A stretch of DNA of 64,000 nucleotides. Source: Posidonia oceanica. Its lineage: Eukaryota; Streptophyta; Magnoliopsida; Alismatales; Posidoniaceae. The position numbers and the translations under genes are program-made. Where the stretch lies: positions 12,046,001 through 12,110,000 of the forward strand of contig JAZBRS010000049.1 of NCBI GenBank assembly GCA_037176725.1. Reading direction: 5' to 3'. Within the stretch, counting starts at the first letter, position 1. The number at the start of each line of letters is the position of its first letter. This document shows positions 43,280-55,110 of the stretch, in pieces. The notes beneath the pieces are model-generated. The model was not told where the DNA came from, searched no databases, and was given only the letters and a program-made list of their open reading frames with translations.

Positions 43280-46263
43280 TGTAGACACCCCATTTTGATA
43301 GGCTTTTGCTGGAGAATTTCTGGAAGTTGGCTCAGAAGAAGGTGTGGCACAATCCAATTTCAATTCTGAAACCTAATCCCAAACCTAATTCAAAATCTAA
43401 TTCAAAAACCCAACCCAAAACCAACCCAAGCCTAACCCAAAAATAAGCCAAAACCTAACCTAAGTTCTCAACCAAGCTCAAGCCCATTTTCAGCCCAACT
43501 ACTGAATTACATGTTTAGGCGCCGCATGCACAGGCGACTGAAGGCTGAACTTTGTCGCTAGGTCCGAGGGCAACTGAGTTAGGCGCCAGGTGCTGCGGCG
43601 ACTGGAATGTAAATCAGTCCACCGCCCAAGCTTCCCTGCCACGGCTGTTGCCGGTTGTCAGCCTCCTGCCACGCACGTCCCCTCCGCACTTACTCGCCGC
43701 TACCTCCACGCGCTACAAGCCAAGTGCCACTTACTCCTTGCCACCGATCACCCTCTCCACCGGCGGCCAACCTGCACTCATGGCCTCTCACTGGCACGAC
43801 CGTCCACCTCCCTGCCACCGACGACTTCATCGTCCCCCCCTCTGAGCCGCACTTACTTCCTTGGCCTCTGGACCTCTCTCACACGCTCTCACTGCTACCA
43901 CCTTTGTGCTTGTCAGCTCTATCCGACCTCAGGCGTAGTGGAACCCAATGAACAAAACCATCTTCACTGCCATTTTTCACGATCACCACACACAATTCAC
44001 GAGCGCTCCTCTCTTCCTCCTTCGCTTCCAGAGCAAATTGAGTGTCCATAGAGTCTCCCCAGTCCGCCCTTGTGCAATTCCACCTCTTCTCGAGTGTTTC
44101 CAAGCCCTTGCCGCGCCACCACGTCTTCTTCCCTAGCTTCGGCGAGAACTCTGGCCGCAGCCCACCAACTCCGGCATCGTCCCACAGGTCAGCCACTAAC
44201 CACATTGCTAGGCTAAGGGTTCGAGAAGCTTCCTGAACCTCTCCTTTTTCCTCCTAGATAGCTTCCTCTCCTCCCCACGTCCTTGGCCGACCCAACGGCC
44301 ATGGTCGTTTGCCAATGCCGGTGAAGCACCGATGAGGGCAGGATGGAGGCATGGACCTCCCTCCTTGGCTCTGGGATGCACCCTTGCATCCTCCCTCACG
44401 CCCAGATGCTTCCTAGCCTCCTCCCCGTGCGCTCGGCCACTCATGTGGCCAGACATTGGTGGACGATGGCGGCGAAATGGGGCGGGGATGGGTGGACTGC
44501 CTCGGACCACCATTCTCCACATCGAGGGTGTGGTTGGGTTCCTGGAAGTGTCGGCAAGCTTCCTCGACCCTCATCGGCATTTTAGGCTTCGCCATCACGG
44601 CGAATTTCGACGTTGAAGTCCGGCCATCGGACTGCCAGGTCAGGCGCCAACTCAGGCGACGACTGACCTGCAACACAGCCAGCCTGTCGGCCCAACTTTC
44701 AGGCTTTGCTCCGGCCGCCTCGAAGTCCCATTTTGCATGTTCAATACATGTTTTTAATCTCTGATAAATGCTCTGTATAACTGTGTGAATGATTTCCTTT
44801 TTTACTTGCTTGTGAGTCCCAGATCTAGCCATGAAGTTGACTGTGCAGGACACTTGAGTTGCAGTCATTCCCCCGGTCTGACCAGCGACTAACCTGCAAC
44901 TCGGGCCAGTCTTCTGGCCAACTTCCGGCCATGATATCTTGCGACCAACTCATCTGTTTCATGTGATTCTTGCTTCTGTGTAACCGTGGATGTTTGATCT
45001 GTGTGCCTATGTGATTGCTTTACTGTCTTACTTGCTTGTGAGTCCCAAATCTAGCCACGAAGTGGGCTACGCAGAACACTTGGGTTGCAGTCTTGCCGCC
45101 TGTTAAATAGGCGACTTGGCTGCAGCTCGGGCCAATTCTCTGGCCAACTTCCGGCCGCCATAGCTGGTGACTCACACACCCATTTTATGATCTGAATGCA
45201 TGTTTTTATTCTGCGTTGAGCCAGCTTTAGCTCCACGATGTTTATTTCAAGTTTTGTTGTGATTGTGTTGTCTGTTTTTGGCGATGAAAGCCTCAGCTTG
45301 GGAGGTCTGTTAATGGTGGAGCCGCCTGACATGGTGGCGACTAGCCCTGGACGCCGCTCTCAGCGGTGACTGAGCTGGTTGCTGCTGTCACAGGCGACCC
45401 ACCTGCAGTCCAAGCAACCGGTTAGCCTCTGATTTTTTTTCTGCCGCATCGCTTTGTTTTTCCGACTCGTTTTATGCAGATCTTGATCCTAAGCATGCCA
45501 TCTTCAATTCCTAGATTTTGGTTTTCTGCATTTTGTATCGTTTTTATGCCTCAATCGTGGCAGCAGTCGCTGTTGTGTGGGGAGCTGTCTGCTGCCTGCC
45601 TCACCGGTGACCGGCACAGGTGCCGACCAAGCCGGCGACCAAGCCTTGATCCAGACAGAGCGCTGAATTGCCATCTTTGCCGCCTTCTGCTTGTTTTCTT
45701 CGATGCCTCCATTTTCAGTTTGCTTTCCCATTGTTTATCGCCTTTTCGTAACATTTCGATTTCACTTATTTGCTTTTAAACAAGGTTTGCTATGCTTTGC
45801 ATTGGTTTATAAATTGCATCCTGCATACCGCCTTAGGACATATATAAACCGGCATTTGTTTGCCAACATTTTGTCACACTGTAGCGGATCAGTTAGAAAG
45901 ACCGATTCCTCGGGCGTGTCGGGGGTGCCTAACACCTTCCCCGCACGTAACAAGAGTCCTTACCCTTTCTCTGGAACGCATTGACTTTGTGTCATCCATT
46001 TGCATCGATTTCTGCATGCTTTCGAATCACATACGTTTCATTGCATGCTCTTTACCTGGTTTTCCTAGTTTTCCTAATTTAATAAATTAGGTGGTGACTC
46101 TCTTTCTTTTATTTTACTTTCCTTTTGCGTTTGCCTCTATTTTTCGGTGTTTTCGAGTCGAAGATCCCTCCTCGGAACCAACCGCTAATAGCAACCTAAT
46201 TTTGATCGGTGCACACGAGCTCTGGCATCGTGCATGGACGATCTGATTTTCAGGGTTACTACA
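43280..46263 (+). mobile_element. 3' LTR of element B (family 2, 2.98 kb)
   Basis: It starts TGTAGACACCCC after the polypurine tract and ends GGTTACTACA. The right 1.67 kb is collinear with the 5' LTR piece 13118-14779. It has hairpin modules at about 44635, 44856 and 45083, TATATAAA at 45841, the conserved hairpin at 45920-45943 and GGTGGTGACTC near 46092. The left 1.3 kb has AACCTAA-like and CT-rich parts. The right flank GTGTG (46264-46268) should be the target duplication of B. Confidence 0.9.
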
Positions 46264-47720
46264 GTGTGCAATGGTCTCAAAGTGGGCATGCGATGCAACG
46301 CCACAGGGTGGCAAGCAAGGGACATGCCGGTCATCAAGGATCACCCAACGTGGTGGGGGAACCAGAACTTTTAAAAAGCACAGAGCCTCTGAGCGAGGTC
46401 AGGCAAAAAGTGCTTGTCCTTGACTCCGGTTTTCGAAAACAGAAGAAGGGGAAGCTAGATTATTATGCAATTATGTTCTTGTGGCTTAGGATTCAAAGCA
46501 GCCGTTGCCAAGAGGGTGCTTCTGCACTTTCTGACTCAAGGGATTCTCGACCCTCAAGCAACGCCATACCAAGTTGTGGTCGATGGCTCTCTTTCTCACT
46601 CTTGGCTCGGGATGAGGCCTCAGCTTTGCAGAGCATAGCCTTTAGCTGCATGTTGGTAGCAGAAGCGTTGGATGTAGCTTCATAGCCTCCGTCTTAACTC
46701 CTCAGGGACCGACTACCGCTTTTGACGCTCTCGGGTAGATATTTCTTTTTCCCCTCATGAGTGACTGGAGTTGCATCTAGCCTGCCAAGGAGGTAGAGTT
46801 GTTGTCTGCACAAGGGATTGAGCATGCTGCTGCGCTCGGAGGGTGGGGCCGGGTCCTCCAGATAATGTTTCCCGTGCAGTTGACAGTATGGTGCTTGGAG
46901 TTGGAATTTAAGGGGGCTTCGATGCTCGTCCGAGTCACTCCTCTCATGAGTGCCTTCTTTCTTCAACTTCTGTCATCAGTTTTCTTTTCTGCCCAGCATG
47001 CATATCTTGTTATCATATTTTTTCTCACATGATCTCTATTCTTTTGGATATGCATGTCTTCACCCTCTTGGGGTAGCGGTCCCGGGTGAGGCGTTTAAGA
47101 GTTCGGCTGGTCGGCGTACACCTTCAGCCTCTTCAATGTGTAGAGGCAGCCTCTGGCTATGCTCTGCTCTACTTTGGTCCTCTCCATGTCTGGTGGACTC
47201 TCTGGATAAGGTGGATCTCGCTTCTGGGAGTTTTGAGCTCAGCGAGATGTTCTATTCTGCTCTCAGTCTCACATTATGGCCACTTGCAAAGAGATGGCAC
47301 TGCTCGGGTGAGCCCTGCCTGAGATTGTTGATGCTTGACACCCTCTCGGCGCTGCTTGTTGTCCCAAAGCCGGGTTTTTGGTTATACAAATTTTTATGTG
47401 TTTTGTGGGTTTTACACATGTTTTTGGGCTTTGTGGGTTTTGTAATTTTTATGATTTTTTTGCTTTTTTAGAAAAACATAGAATCAAAACCAGCAGCAAG
47501 GGAAAGCATGTTTCTGTAGTTTTTGCATATTTTGATTTTTTTTGTTTTTTGTCTTTTACAGGAAATGATATGTACATGCTGGAAACAAAAAATGCATGTT
47601 TTTGGGTTTTGACAGATTTTATGATTTTTATAGTTTTTGCGAGAAAACATGAAAACGAACAAAACCGGAAGAATGAATGACAATGCATGCAAAGGGAAAA
47701 GGACAATGTAAGAAGTACTT
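46264..47720. other. Unassigned stretch between element B and element D gag
   Basis: No recognised domain. The longest plus-strand frames (46209-46685, 46950-47471) are short and have no motif I know. 47380-47680 is T-rich with repeated TTTTTGGGTTTTG-like runs. On the minus strand, CAG/GTAAGTACTT at about 47725 looks like a splice donor at the end of D's gag, so part of this stretch may be an intron or internal part of D. It could equally be host or other repeat DNA. Confidence 0.4.
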
Positions 47721-47818
47721 ACCTGCCAGCAACCTCAGGATGGAGGTGCTGAACCCGCTCCCACACTACTGGCGCTGCTTTGGCATCTCCGGCCACGTAC
47801 TCCCTTGTCCTTGCCTAA

Positions 47819-49991
47819 CTATTTTGGCTGAACCGAGGAAATGGGAAGCTCAAGATGCAGGACAACAAAGGGGGCTGGAACTGAAGTCAATCCGATGGGA
47901 TCAAGAGGATCCATCGAAGGGAAAAAGGAGTCGGGAGCGACGGGGTTGGTTCCCTCGGAGCCGGCACCCTCAGAGCCTGCGAACCTTGGCGAGGGAAGGC
48001 CGGGAGGATCAAGGTGTGCCAGCGCTGGTGCAGGTGCAGGTGCAAGTACGACCTCTTGCACAGCAACCTCGAAGACCTTACCGTCGATCAGGCCCTGGAT
48101 GGCATCCCGCAAGGTGAGGCAGTCATCCGTCGAGTGCCCCGAGACTTGATGGAAACTGCTGAACTGATCCACGTTATGCCATCGCGGAGGGGGATCCGAT
48201 GACGGGTGGATGGCTGGGAGTCTCAGGAGCGACTCAACCTAGGGGAAGATGACACTTAGTGGTTCGGTCAGAGGCGTGTAATCACGCTCGGCACGATGAG
48301 GTCATCTTTGCCCAAGTCGGAAGCCTTGCCGAGCATGTGCGACGTGATGCACAGGCTCGACAGAGGAGGCGCCAAGAGGGGGCACGAAAGGAGGGACTGA
48401 AGGTGCAAGAGGAGGCAGGGGTGATAAGGAAACCAAGGGGGCCGGAGCCAAAGACAGACCGATGCGACCAGGAGGATCGGTCGGGGAAGAAGAGGAGTCA
48501 GCAAGGGCAAAAGGGGAGGGATTAATCTCCAAAGTCCTCGCCTCCTCAGAGGTCGCGCACCCAGAAGAGGGGCAGGCGGACGGGTCAGGTTGAGCTGGTG
48601 GTGTTGAGGGGGCTGAACCTGTGCCCTGCTCGCATTCATCCTCCCTGCCAATCAGGTCCTGAATGACGTCTCGGAGAGTGAAGCAGCCATTGGTCGCGTG
48701 TCCCGCGGCCCGATGGTAAGCACAATACAAGCCCACATCATACCACCGTGGAAGTGGGTTCGGTGGCGGATGAACCTCGGGGAGCCTCAGAAAGGGAGCG
48801 ACCTTAGGGAAAATGATGCTCAGAGGTGCAACCAGTGGTGCGTAGTCACTCTTAGTGCGGTGACCTCGCCTTTGCTTAGGGTGCGATCCCTGTCGAGCCG
48901 GTGCAACGTGATGCTCTGGCTCGACGGGAGGAGTAGCAAAAGAGGGCTCGAGAGGAGGGGCAGGAAGCAAAGGCTTCACAGGAAGCGGAAACAATGTAGG
49001 AGTGGGGATCTCAATTGCTCCGGCATCAAAGAGATCCCGAATCCTGCTCTGCAGGATGAAGCACCTATCGGTTGAATGCTCGATCGAGCGATGAAACATA
49101 CAGAATAGGTGCAACCTGAACCATGACGGAAGGGGGTTCGATGGTGGGCAAACCACGGGGAGTGACAAAAGATGGGCAACCTTGGGGAAGAGAGAACTGA
49201 GAGATTGGCCCAAGGGAGTAAAGTCGGGAGCCTGCCGTCAGGCGTGCCTCACCTCCTACCGTGGCCTGCGAGGAGTGAGGCGCACAGGAGCCGTAGAGCG
49301 GTCGGGGAGCACGACTGGAGCAGGAGCAGGAGGTGCAGAAGATGGGGTTGCAACAGAGGAAAGCTGACCCTGCCAAGCTTGAGCTAGGGCCTGCATCCCT
49401 TGAGCCAACCGAAAGAAGGATTCAACTTGGGGGGATGAGGTGACCAAGGTAGTGGACCTAGAGGACATGGGTTCTACTAAGTTAGGAAGGGGGGACTCAA
49501 CAGAAGGACCCGAAGGGAAGAAGGAATGTGCCTCAGCACGAGGACCAAGAGATGGATACAAAAGTGATTTAAAATGAAGGTCGTAGGGGGGCACAGTCGG
49601 CGAAGGGTGTGGCGGCGCCACACACAGGGGAGATGACGTCTTGGTATGAGACATCACGGACGATCCCCGAGGAAGGGGAGCAGACTGGCCAGAAAGAGGG
49701 ACCATAGTTGCAGGCGAAGAAGACACGGTGAAAGGACAAGGAAAACGACCCATAGACGGAGGAGACACCTGATGGCTCAGACCATTGATGCCGAGAAGAA
49801 ACTAGGGCTGACTCTGTGCCTCGGCATGAGGTGCCACAAGTAGAGAGAAGGCAAAGGTCGCTGGACCAGGGAGCGCTCTTGGAGGAGGTGCCTAGAGAAA
49901 GGGGCGGATGCTGGCCAGAAGAAAAGTGGAAGACTGATTATCAACCCTGGAATCCATGGGAGGCGACGAACCAGATGATGGATCCCCCATG
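47819..49991 (-). pseudogene. Element D gag without capsid domain, with three zinc-knuckle units
   Basis: One minus-strand frame starts MGDPSSGSSP at 49991 and runs, with several stops (for example at 49892, between 49256 and 49213, and near 48220), to 47819. After a Pro/Ser-rich N-terminal region (SFFRLAQGMQALAQAWQGQ near the end) it jumps to FTPLGQSLSSLFPKVAHLL, the segment just before the zinc knuckle in B. The roughly 220-residue capsid-like domain of B is absent. Three repeats of knuckle plus Pro-rich linker follow: CMFHRSIEHSTDRC (about 49102), CAYHRAAGHATNGC (about 48724) and SSFHQVSGHSTDDC (about 48160), where the first Cys has become Ser. Each is followed by a DLI/DLF-type helix. A product with these domains would be unusual, and it is probably inactive because of the stops. 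Confidence 0.8.
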
Positions 49992-51690
49992 GTAATGGAG
50001 AAGATCCAGACAGGCAAAACAGGGAACAGGACAGTCAGAAACTGTATGCAAGATTGGGGAGCTGATGTGACCCAAAGATGCACAATCGGGCATAGCTCGA
50101 GACCTGGGAGAAAAAAACAAGTAAAGCAATTAGATAACTGGCACACTTGCTAATAAATGCCCTAGTATGCGCTCTCTCACCATGCATGTCCTGAGTAGGT
50201 GGCCTACTAGGACTCACTCATGGGTATGGGTTTATTGACTCTAGGTCAGAAAAAGTAGGTCCGCTTTCTAAATCCTAACCAAAGCTCAGGCAGTGAATGG
50301 GTGGTGCGTTTGGAGCCTCGACACAGCCAAAAGCGTGGGCTATACCCTCGACTAACACCGACGTGACCCCAGACAAGGGGGACAGGCCAACCGACTTGCT
50401 CCGTGCCAAAGCGACAGAACAAGAGACCTGGACTGTCCTTCTCGGACTGATGGGTGGACTCAGAGGAAAGGATGCATGCTTTCTAGTATGAACAATCATG
50501 CAATATGCTTTAGAGTATTTTACTTGCGTTTTATTTAACCAAAAGGGAAAATTGCAAGTTTAGCTCTAGTTTTGCTTGAAGTTTGAAAGTTAGCTTTATT
50601 GTTGCTTTTAAATTAAGCCAAAGGGGAGCAAACAAGTTTCTAATATCCTAAACATGGCAAAAGCATGAAGGGGAAAGAAACAGGAAGTCATGGTATGCAG
50701 ACAATCACACAACAAGGCAAAACCAACACAACAAGCAAAAGTTAAAAGCCCGAAGTAAATGCGAATGCTTAATTGGTGGTATGAATGCATTCATGCAAAT
50801 GGTATGCTTTCTAGCATGCTCTCTCTCACCAATCTAGTGTGTCCTAGTAGGTTGTCTACTTCGGACTCCCACAAGTGTACAGGTCACCGACTCGGGTAGA
50901 AAGTAAGGCTCCCGTCTAGACCCTGGCTAGAGCTCAGGTATAACGGGTGGTGCATTAGTGGCCTTGACCCTGCCGAAGCATGGGTTGTACTCTCTAGTAG
51001 CACCGACATGACCCCTGACAAGGGTAGATAGACCGACCAGCTCGCCCTGTGCCAAAGCAACCGAACGAGAGACCAGGACTGTCCTTCTTAGACTGATAGG
51101 TGGACTTAGATGAGAAGATGCATGCCCTATATGATGATTCATGCAAATGATTAAAGTTTTTTATCTTGCATGTTTTATTAACCCAAGGGGGTGAAAGTGT
51201 GTTGATGTCTCTAGTTGCTCCTAGATTTGACTTTTATTCACTGTTTTTAATTGCCAAGGGGGGGAAGCAACCAATCTCTAGTTGTCCTTAGGCTAATGCA
51301 AAAAGGGGAAGAAAATCACCCAAACATGGCAAGCAAGCAACATACATCATCACAAAAAGCATGTGCATGGTATGTGTTGGTGTAGTGGACATGACAGTGA
51401 AAAGAAAAACACTCATCATATCAAAAGGCATGTATGCATGGCATGTGCATGTGTGGTGGCATAGCAACTGTGTAAAACAAAGCGATTACCACTCAAAAAG
51501 CATATATAACGCACAAATAAAGCAAACAAAGGCAATGTAAGCAATAAGGCATGTAAACAAGCATAAGGCAAGCAAACAAAGCATGGTAAAGGGCATAAGG
51601 CAAGCAAAGATGCAAGGAGAAGGGCATAAGGCAAGCAAAATGCAAAATCCAAGCAAGCAGGAAAGCCAAAACGAAAGCCGGAGTCTAAAA
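49992..51690 (-). other. 5' leader of element D with a duplicated block
   Basis: Non-coding. The block at 50280-50490 (read on plus: aagctcaggcagtgaatggg to ggactcagaggaaag) recurs at 50938-51130. B has one copy (15420-15600, opposite orientation in the window, same orientation in the element). The surrounding AG-rich sequence is also partly repeated, so a unit of about 650 bp was duplicated. Confidence 0.7.
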
Positions 51691-51708
51691 TCCCCAGCAG
51701 AGTTGCTA
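51691..51708 (-). promoter_or_regulatory. Primer-binding site of element D, tRNA-Arg type
   Basis: Read on minus it is TAGCAACTCTGCTGGGGA, two changes from B's PBS, followed by TTTTAGACTCCGGCTTTCG, which matches B's bases after the PBS (TTTCTAGACTCCAGCTTTCG). Confidence 0.8.
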
Positions 51709-51711
51709 GCC

Positions 51712-54700
51712 TGTGAACGCCAGATCCCTGCGGAATCCGGACCGGAGGGGGTTCGAAAGGGAGAGGTCTTCACGGATGGAGCGATGCGAAGAAGGAAAAC
51801 AAAAGATAAGACAAAACAGAGTTGCCACCTAGTCTATTCGATCAGGAGACGAGGAAAACCGAGGAAAGCATAGAAGACATGCAAATGAATGCAATGCTAT
51901 GCAAAATGTATGACTTGTGCCAAGGATGAGAATAAAATGGTCACTATGGGCCAAAGAAAGGGTAAGGACTTCTGTTACGCGTGGAGAAGGTGTTAGGCAT
52001 CCCCGACATGCCCGAGGAATCGGTCTTTCTTGGCTAATTGCTCGCATTTCCAGGAATTTCGGCAATGATTGCCTTTAACTGTACGCCTAGGGGAAGATAA
52101 GTGCTATGACATGCTATGAATGCTTCAATGCCTAAGTGCCTAAATGCCATGCATGGGAAATTAAATGTGCAGCCTATGTGCTTAGTAGCGCTGCCTGTGT
52201 TCCGAACCGGGCGAAGCCTGGTTCGTGAGAACTCCAGACAGTAAGCATCACTACCCTAATGCAATGCAGGCGAGAAAACAAAAGCTGATAAAACCACGCA
52301 ATGCAAGTACGACATGCAAAGGGGAGAGAAAACAAGGGTGGAAAAGCCGATTAAAACCACACGATGCGAGTGTAAAACAAGCAAAGGGGAAAGGAGACGG
52401 ATTCGGTAAACCAAGTGCAAACCACACAATGCAAGTGTATGACATGCAAAGGGGAAAGAAAACCGACATAGAAAACTATGGAAAACAGACGATGCAAGGT
52501 GTAAAACCGAAAACAAGGGTCCGACAACATGCATGGGTGTCAAGGCATGTGTTGGAGGCAATAGAATTCGGAAAGCGGCAAGCGAAATGAAATCGACACT
52601 TTAAAACAGTGTTTAGCCAGCTATAAGTGTTGGACGCAGCAATTACCTGCGTCCTATGTTGGATGCAGGACCAGACAGCATCCAATACTTAAAGAAGGAG
52701 AACCTGCAGAAACCATGCAGTTTTGGAAAACATGTATTCTAGATGTATGAATGCGATGCAAATGCAATGAAGTAGTAGAAGACATGTATATCATGCAAAG
52801 CAATTAAGGTAAATAGCCAAAGGAAAGATTTAATGGCATGGTGCAAGCATGAACTGGATTTAAACATTGCAGGGTGTTGGATGCTAGAGTACACAGCGTC
52901 CAACACAGGATGCTGGAGCACTCTGCGTCCAACAAGCTGCAGACAGGCATACAACAAAACAACATGCAAAGTGATAAAGGAAACATCATGGCATACATTT
53001 AAGTTGTTGTAAATGGGCTAGGGTTAAGCATGCATACATGGATCATATAAAAAATCCAAAAAGAAAAGCATTTGCTAAGCATGCATGAGGAAAGACACAA
53101 CCAGTGTGTAGGACACAAGCACCACCTGCGTCCTATGTAGGACGCCAGCAGTACCTGCGTCTAACACAAGGGAAGGCAAAGACATGGAGAAACCTGCATA
53201 AACCCCTGATAAAAAGCCATGAAAATTCGACAACAGTTGCTATGAGGGCAAAGAACAAATATGCAAGCATGGATCAAGCAAACACAAGAGATAATAGTAT
53301 CATGCAAGCACTTAAGCAAGAGTAGCTAAGCAGAAACATAGGACGCAGAGTACATCTGCGTCCAACATAGGACGCAAAGTGTATCTACGTCCAACACCGA
53401 AAGGAGGCATATCAAGCTACAAGGTAAGACTGAGCTCAGAGACCATTCAAATATGCATGCAAGCTATTGAAAGCGGGCGAAACCAAGGCATGCAACATAG
53501 ATCAAGCAAGTATCCTAAAATAAAACATTTTATGAAGCATGTATAAGGAAATAAGGGAACAAAAACCCTTGTAAACCAACATGCAAATTGAAAAGAAACT
53601 TGCAAACTTGAGGATAGTTGCCATGGAGGCCAAACACCACTACACATGCATGGAGCAAGTATTTAACTCAAAAGGAAGCAGCACTCAAGCATGGAGGCAA
53701 GTATAAACAAGTAGAGCAATAGGACGCTGGACACACCAGCGTCCAACGTTGGACGCAGTGTGCTCTAGCGTCCAACACAGGCAAATAGCATTACAATCAG
53801 AAGCATGAAATAAAGATCCAAGCTAGGATCAAAACTTGATATAAAGCATACCATGGCATTTGTAAGCATAAGAGAAAGCATGTAAAGTAATCTCACAGAG
53901 ATGCAACTAAAGCATAGCAACTTGGAAGCAAAAAAGAAGCAAAATAAAATAAAGATCTGTAGGGTTGTTGGACGTTGCCTCAGGGCATGTCCAACGTTGG
54001 AGGCACCAGGGTGTGCGTCCAACAGGTCGAGAAGTTTCTCGGCCAAGACCAATGGCCAAGTCGGCCAAAAATCCCAAACTAACTTGCTAGGAAGCATGAG
54101 TGAGTGACGACGAACATGTCCATGTGCTCGGTGCCAGAAATAGGTGGGTGGATTGCTCCACCCACCTCCTCCTCCTCGCGGCCGGAAAGCCAAGGCGAGG
54201 GGGTGTGTGTGCTGTGTTAAAACACGTAAAAGCTACGCTATCATGCTACCACATGCATGTACAAGCTAGGGGTGAAGAAAGCCTACCTGGTCGTGGCTTG
54301 CAGATGTGTATTTGCGCTCGACCGGTGACGCAAAGGATGGCGGCAGGCGAACTCCGGTGAGCTCTCTAGGCGCAAGGGATGGCTGGGGAACTTGGCTGAA
54401 GGCTCAGGAGTGTTCATGGGAGTTCACTCAAGGTCGCACAAGCTTTGGATTCTCTTGCGAATGGGTGTGGTCGTCTGTGTTGTGGTGTGAAGTCTCGGTT
54501 TTGTTGGGTTCCTCTAGGAAATGGCAGCGAAGGTTGCAGAGGTTGCAGAGCCTTTGGCAGGGCATGGCAGGGGTTGTGGTGAGTGGGGAGGCCACGAGGG
54601 ATGTCAGGCCCTTGTCAGGAGGTCGCGAAAGTCTTGGTGGTGGCAGAACGGAGGCAGCCATGGCAGTGAGAGCTGAAGACCCGCCGGCGGAGGAAGGGAC

Positions 54701-55110
54701 GCCATGGCAGGGAGTAAGTGGGCTTGGCACCTAGCGGGTGGCTATAGTGCGGTGAGAGGACGGGTAGTAAGTGTGGTTTGGGCAGGAGGAAGGACGGAAG
54801 CGGTGAGCCAGAGGTGGCCGTTGCCGCTGCAACTTCCGACTCGTTGGACACTGCCACAGAGCGCGTCCAACGTTGGACGTTGCCAATGCCAGCGTCCAAC
54901 GAGCCCAAGAGGAGAAAGGCTTAAGTTAGGCTTGGCTTTGGTTTGAAACTTGGGTTAAGGTTTAGGTTGAGGTTTGGTGATGTTTTAGGATGGGTTTAGG
55001 TGGGTTTTAGGGTTTGGATGGGGTTTGAGAGAGAGAGAGCTATCCTAGAGTCCAAGCGAGCTTGCAGGAGGGTCCACCATCTTCCAGGTTGTCATAATGA
55101 GGTGTCTACA
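51712..55110 (-). mobile_element. 5' LTR of element D (family 3, 3.4 kb), minus strand
   Basis: It begins, on minus, TGTAGACACC at 55110 and ends TTCACA at 51712, next to the PBS. Seven inverted-repeat modules lie at 52628, 52875, 53106, 53336, 53718, 53966 and 54842. Their spacings (247, 231, 230, 382, 248, 876) nearly equal those of the solo LTR at 39544-42850 (240, 215, 231, 381, 240, 869). Arms vary: TTGGACGC, TAGGACGC and TAGGACAC forms occur. The conserved hairpin is at about 51980-52005 and a CAGAGTTGCCA complement is near 51818. Confidence 0.88.

Larger units (their letters stand above)
13118..46263 (+). mobile_element. Element B: Tat/Ogre-type LTR retrotransposon with three nested insertions
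   Basis: Parts in order: right half of the 5' LTR (13118-14779), PBS (14781-14798), leader, gag, protease, long linker, RT, RNase H, second RNase H, integrase (to 29569), extra ORF (31125-32325), repeat 3' UTR, polypurine tract (43267-43279) and 3' LTR (43280-46263). Inside it are a CACTA element (17926-22793), a plus solo LTR (32766-38565) and a minus solo LTR (39544-42850). Removing these leaves about 19.2 kb. Adding the roughly 1.31 kb of 5' LTR expected left of element A gives about 20.5 kb, in the size range of Ogre elements. All coding parts are degenerate. Confidence 0.88.
47721..55110 (-). mobile_element. Element D: defective Tat/Ogre-type element, 5' LTR to gag only
   Basis: Read on minus: 5' LTR (55110 to 51712), PBS (51708 to 51691), leader with a duplicated block, and a gag frame (49991 to 47819). 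No protease, RT, RNase H or integrase and no 3' LTR are visible, so the element is truncated or rearranged. It has the same kind of LTR as the solo LTRs at 39544-42850 and 58927-62209, so this family may be non-autonomous and rely on proteins of elements such as A or B. The left boundary is uncertain. Confidence 0.8.

Noticed and set aside
49172..49387. Plus-strand ORFs over element D gag (also 47677-48149 and 48698-49075)
   Set aside because: They are shadows of the minus-strand gag frame, which has the zinc knuckles and collinearity with B.
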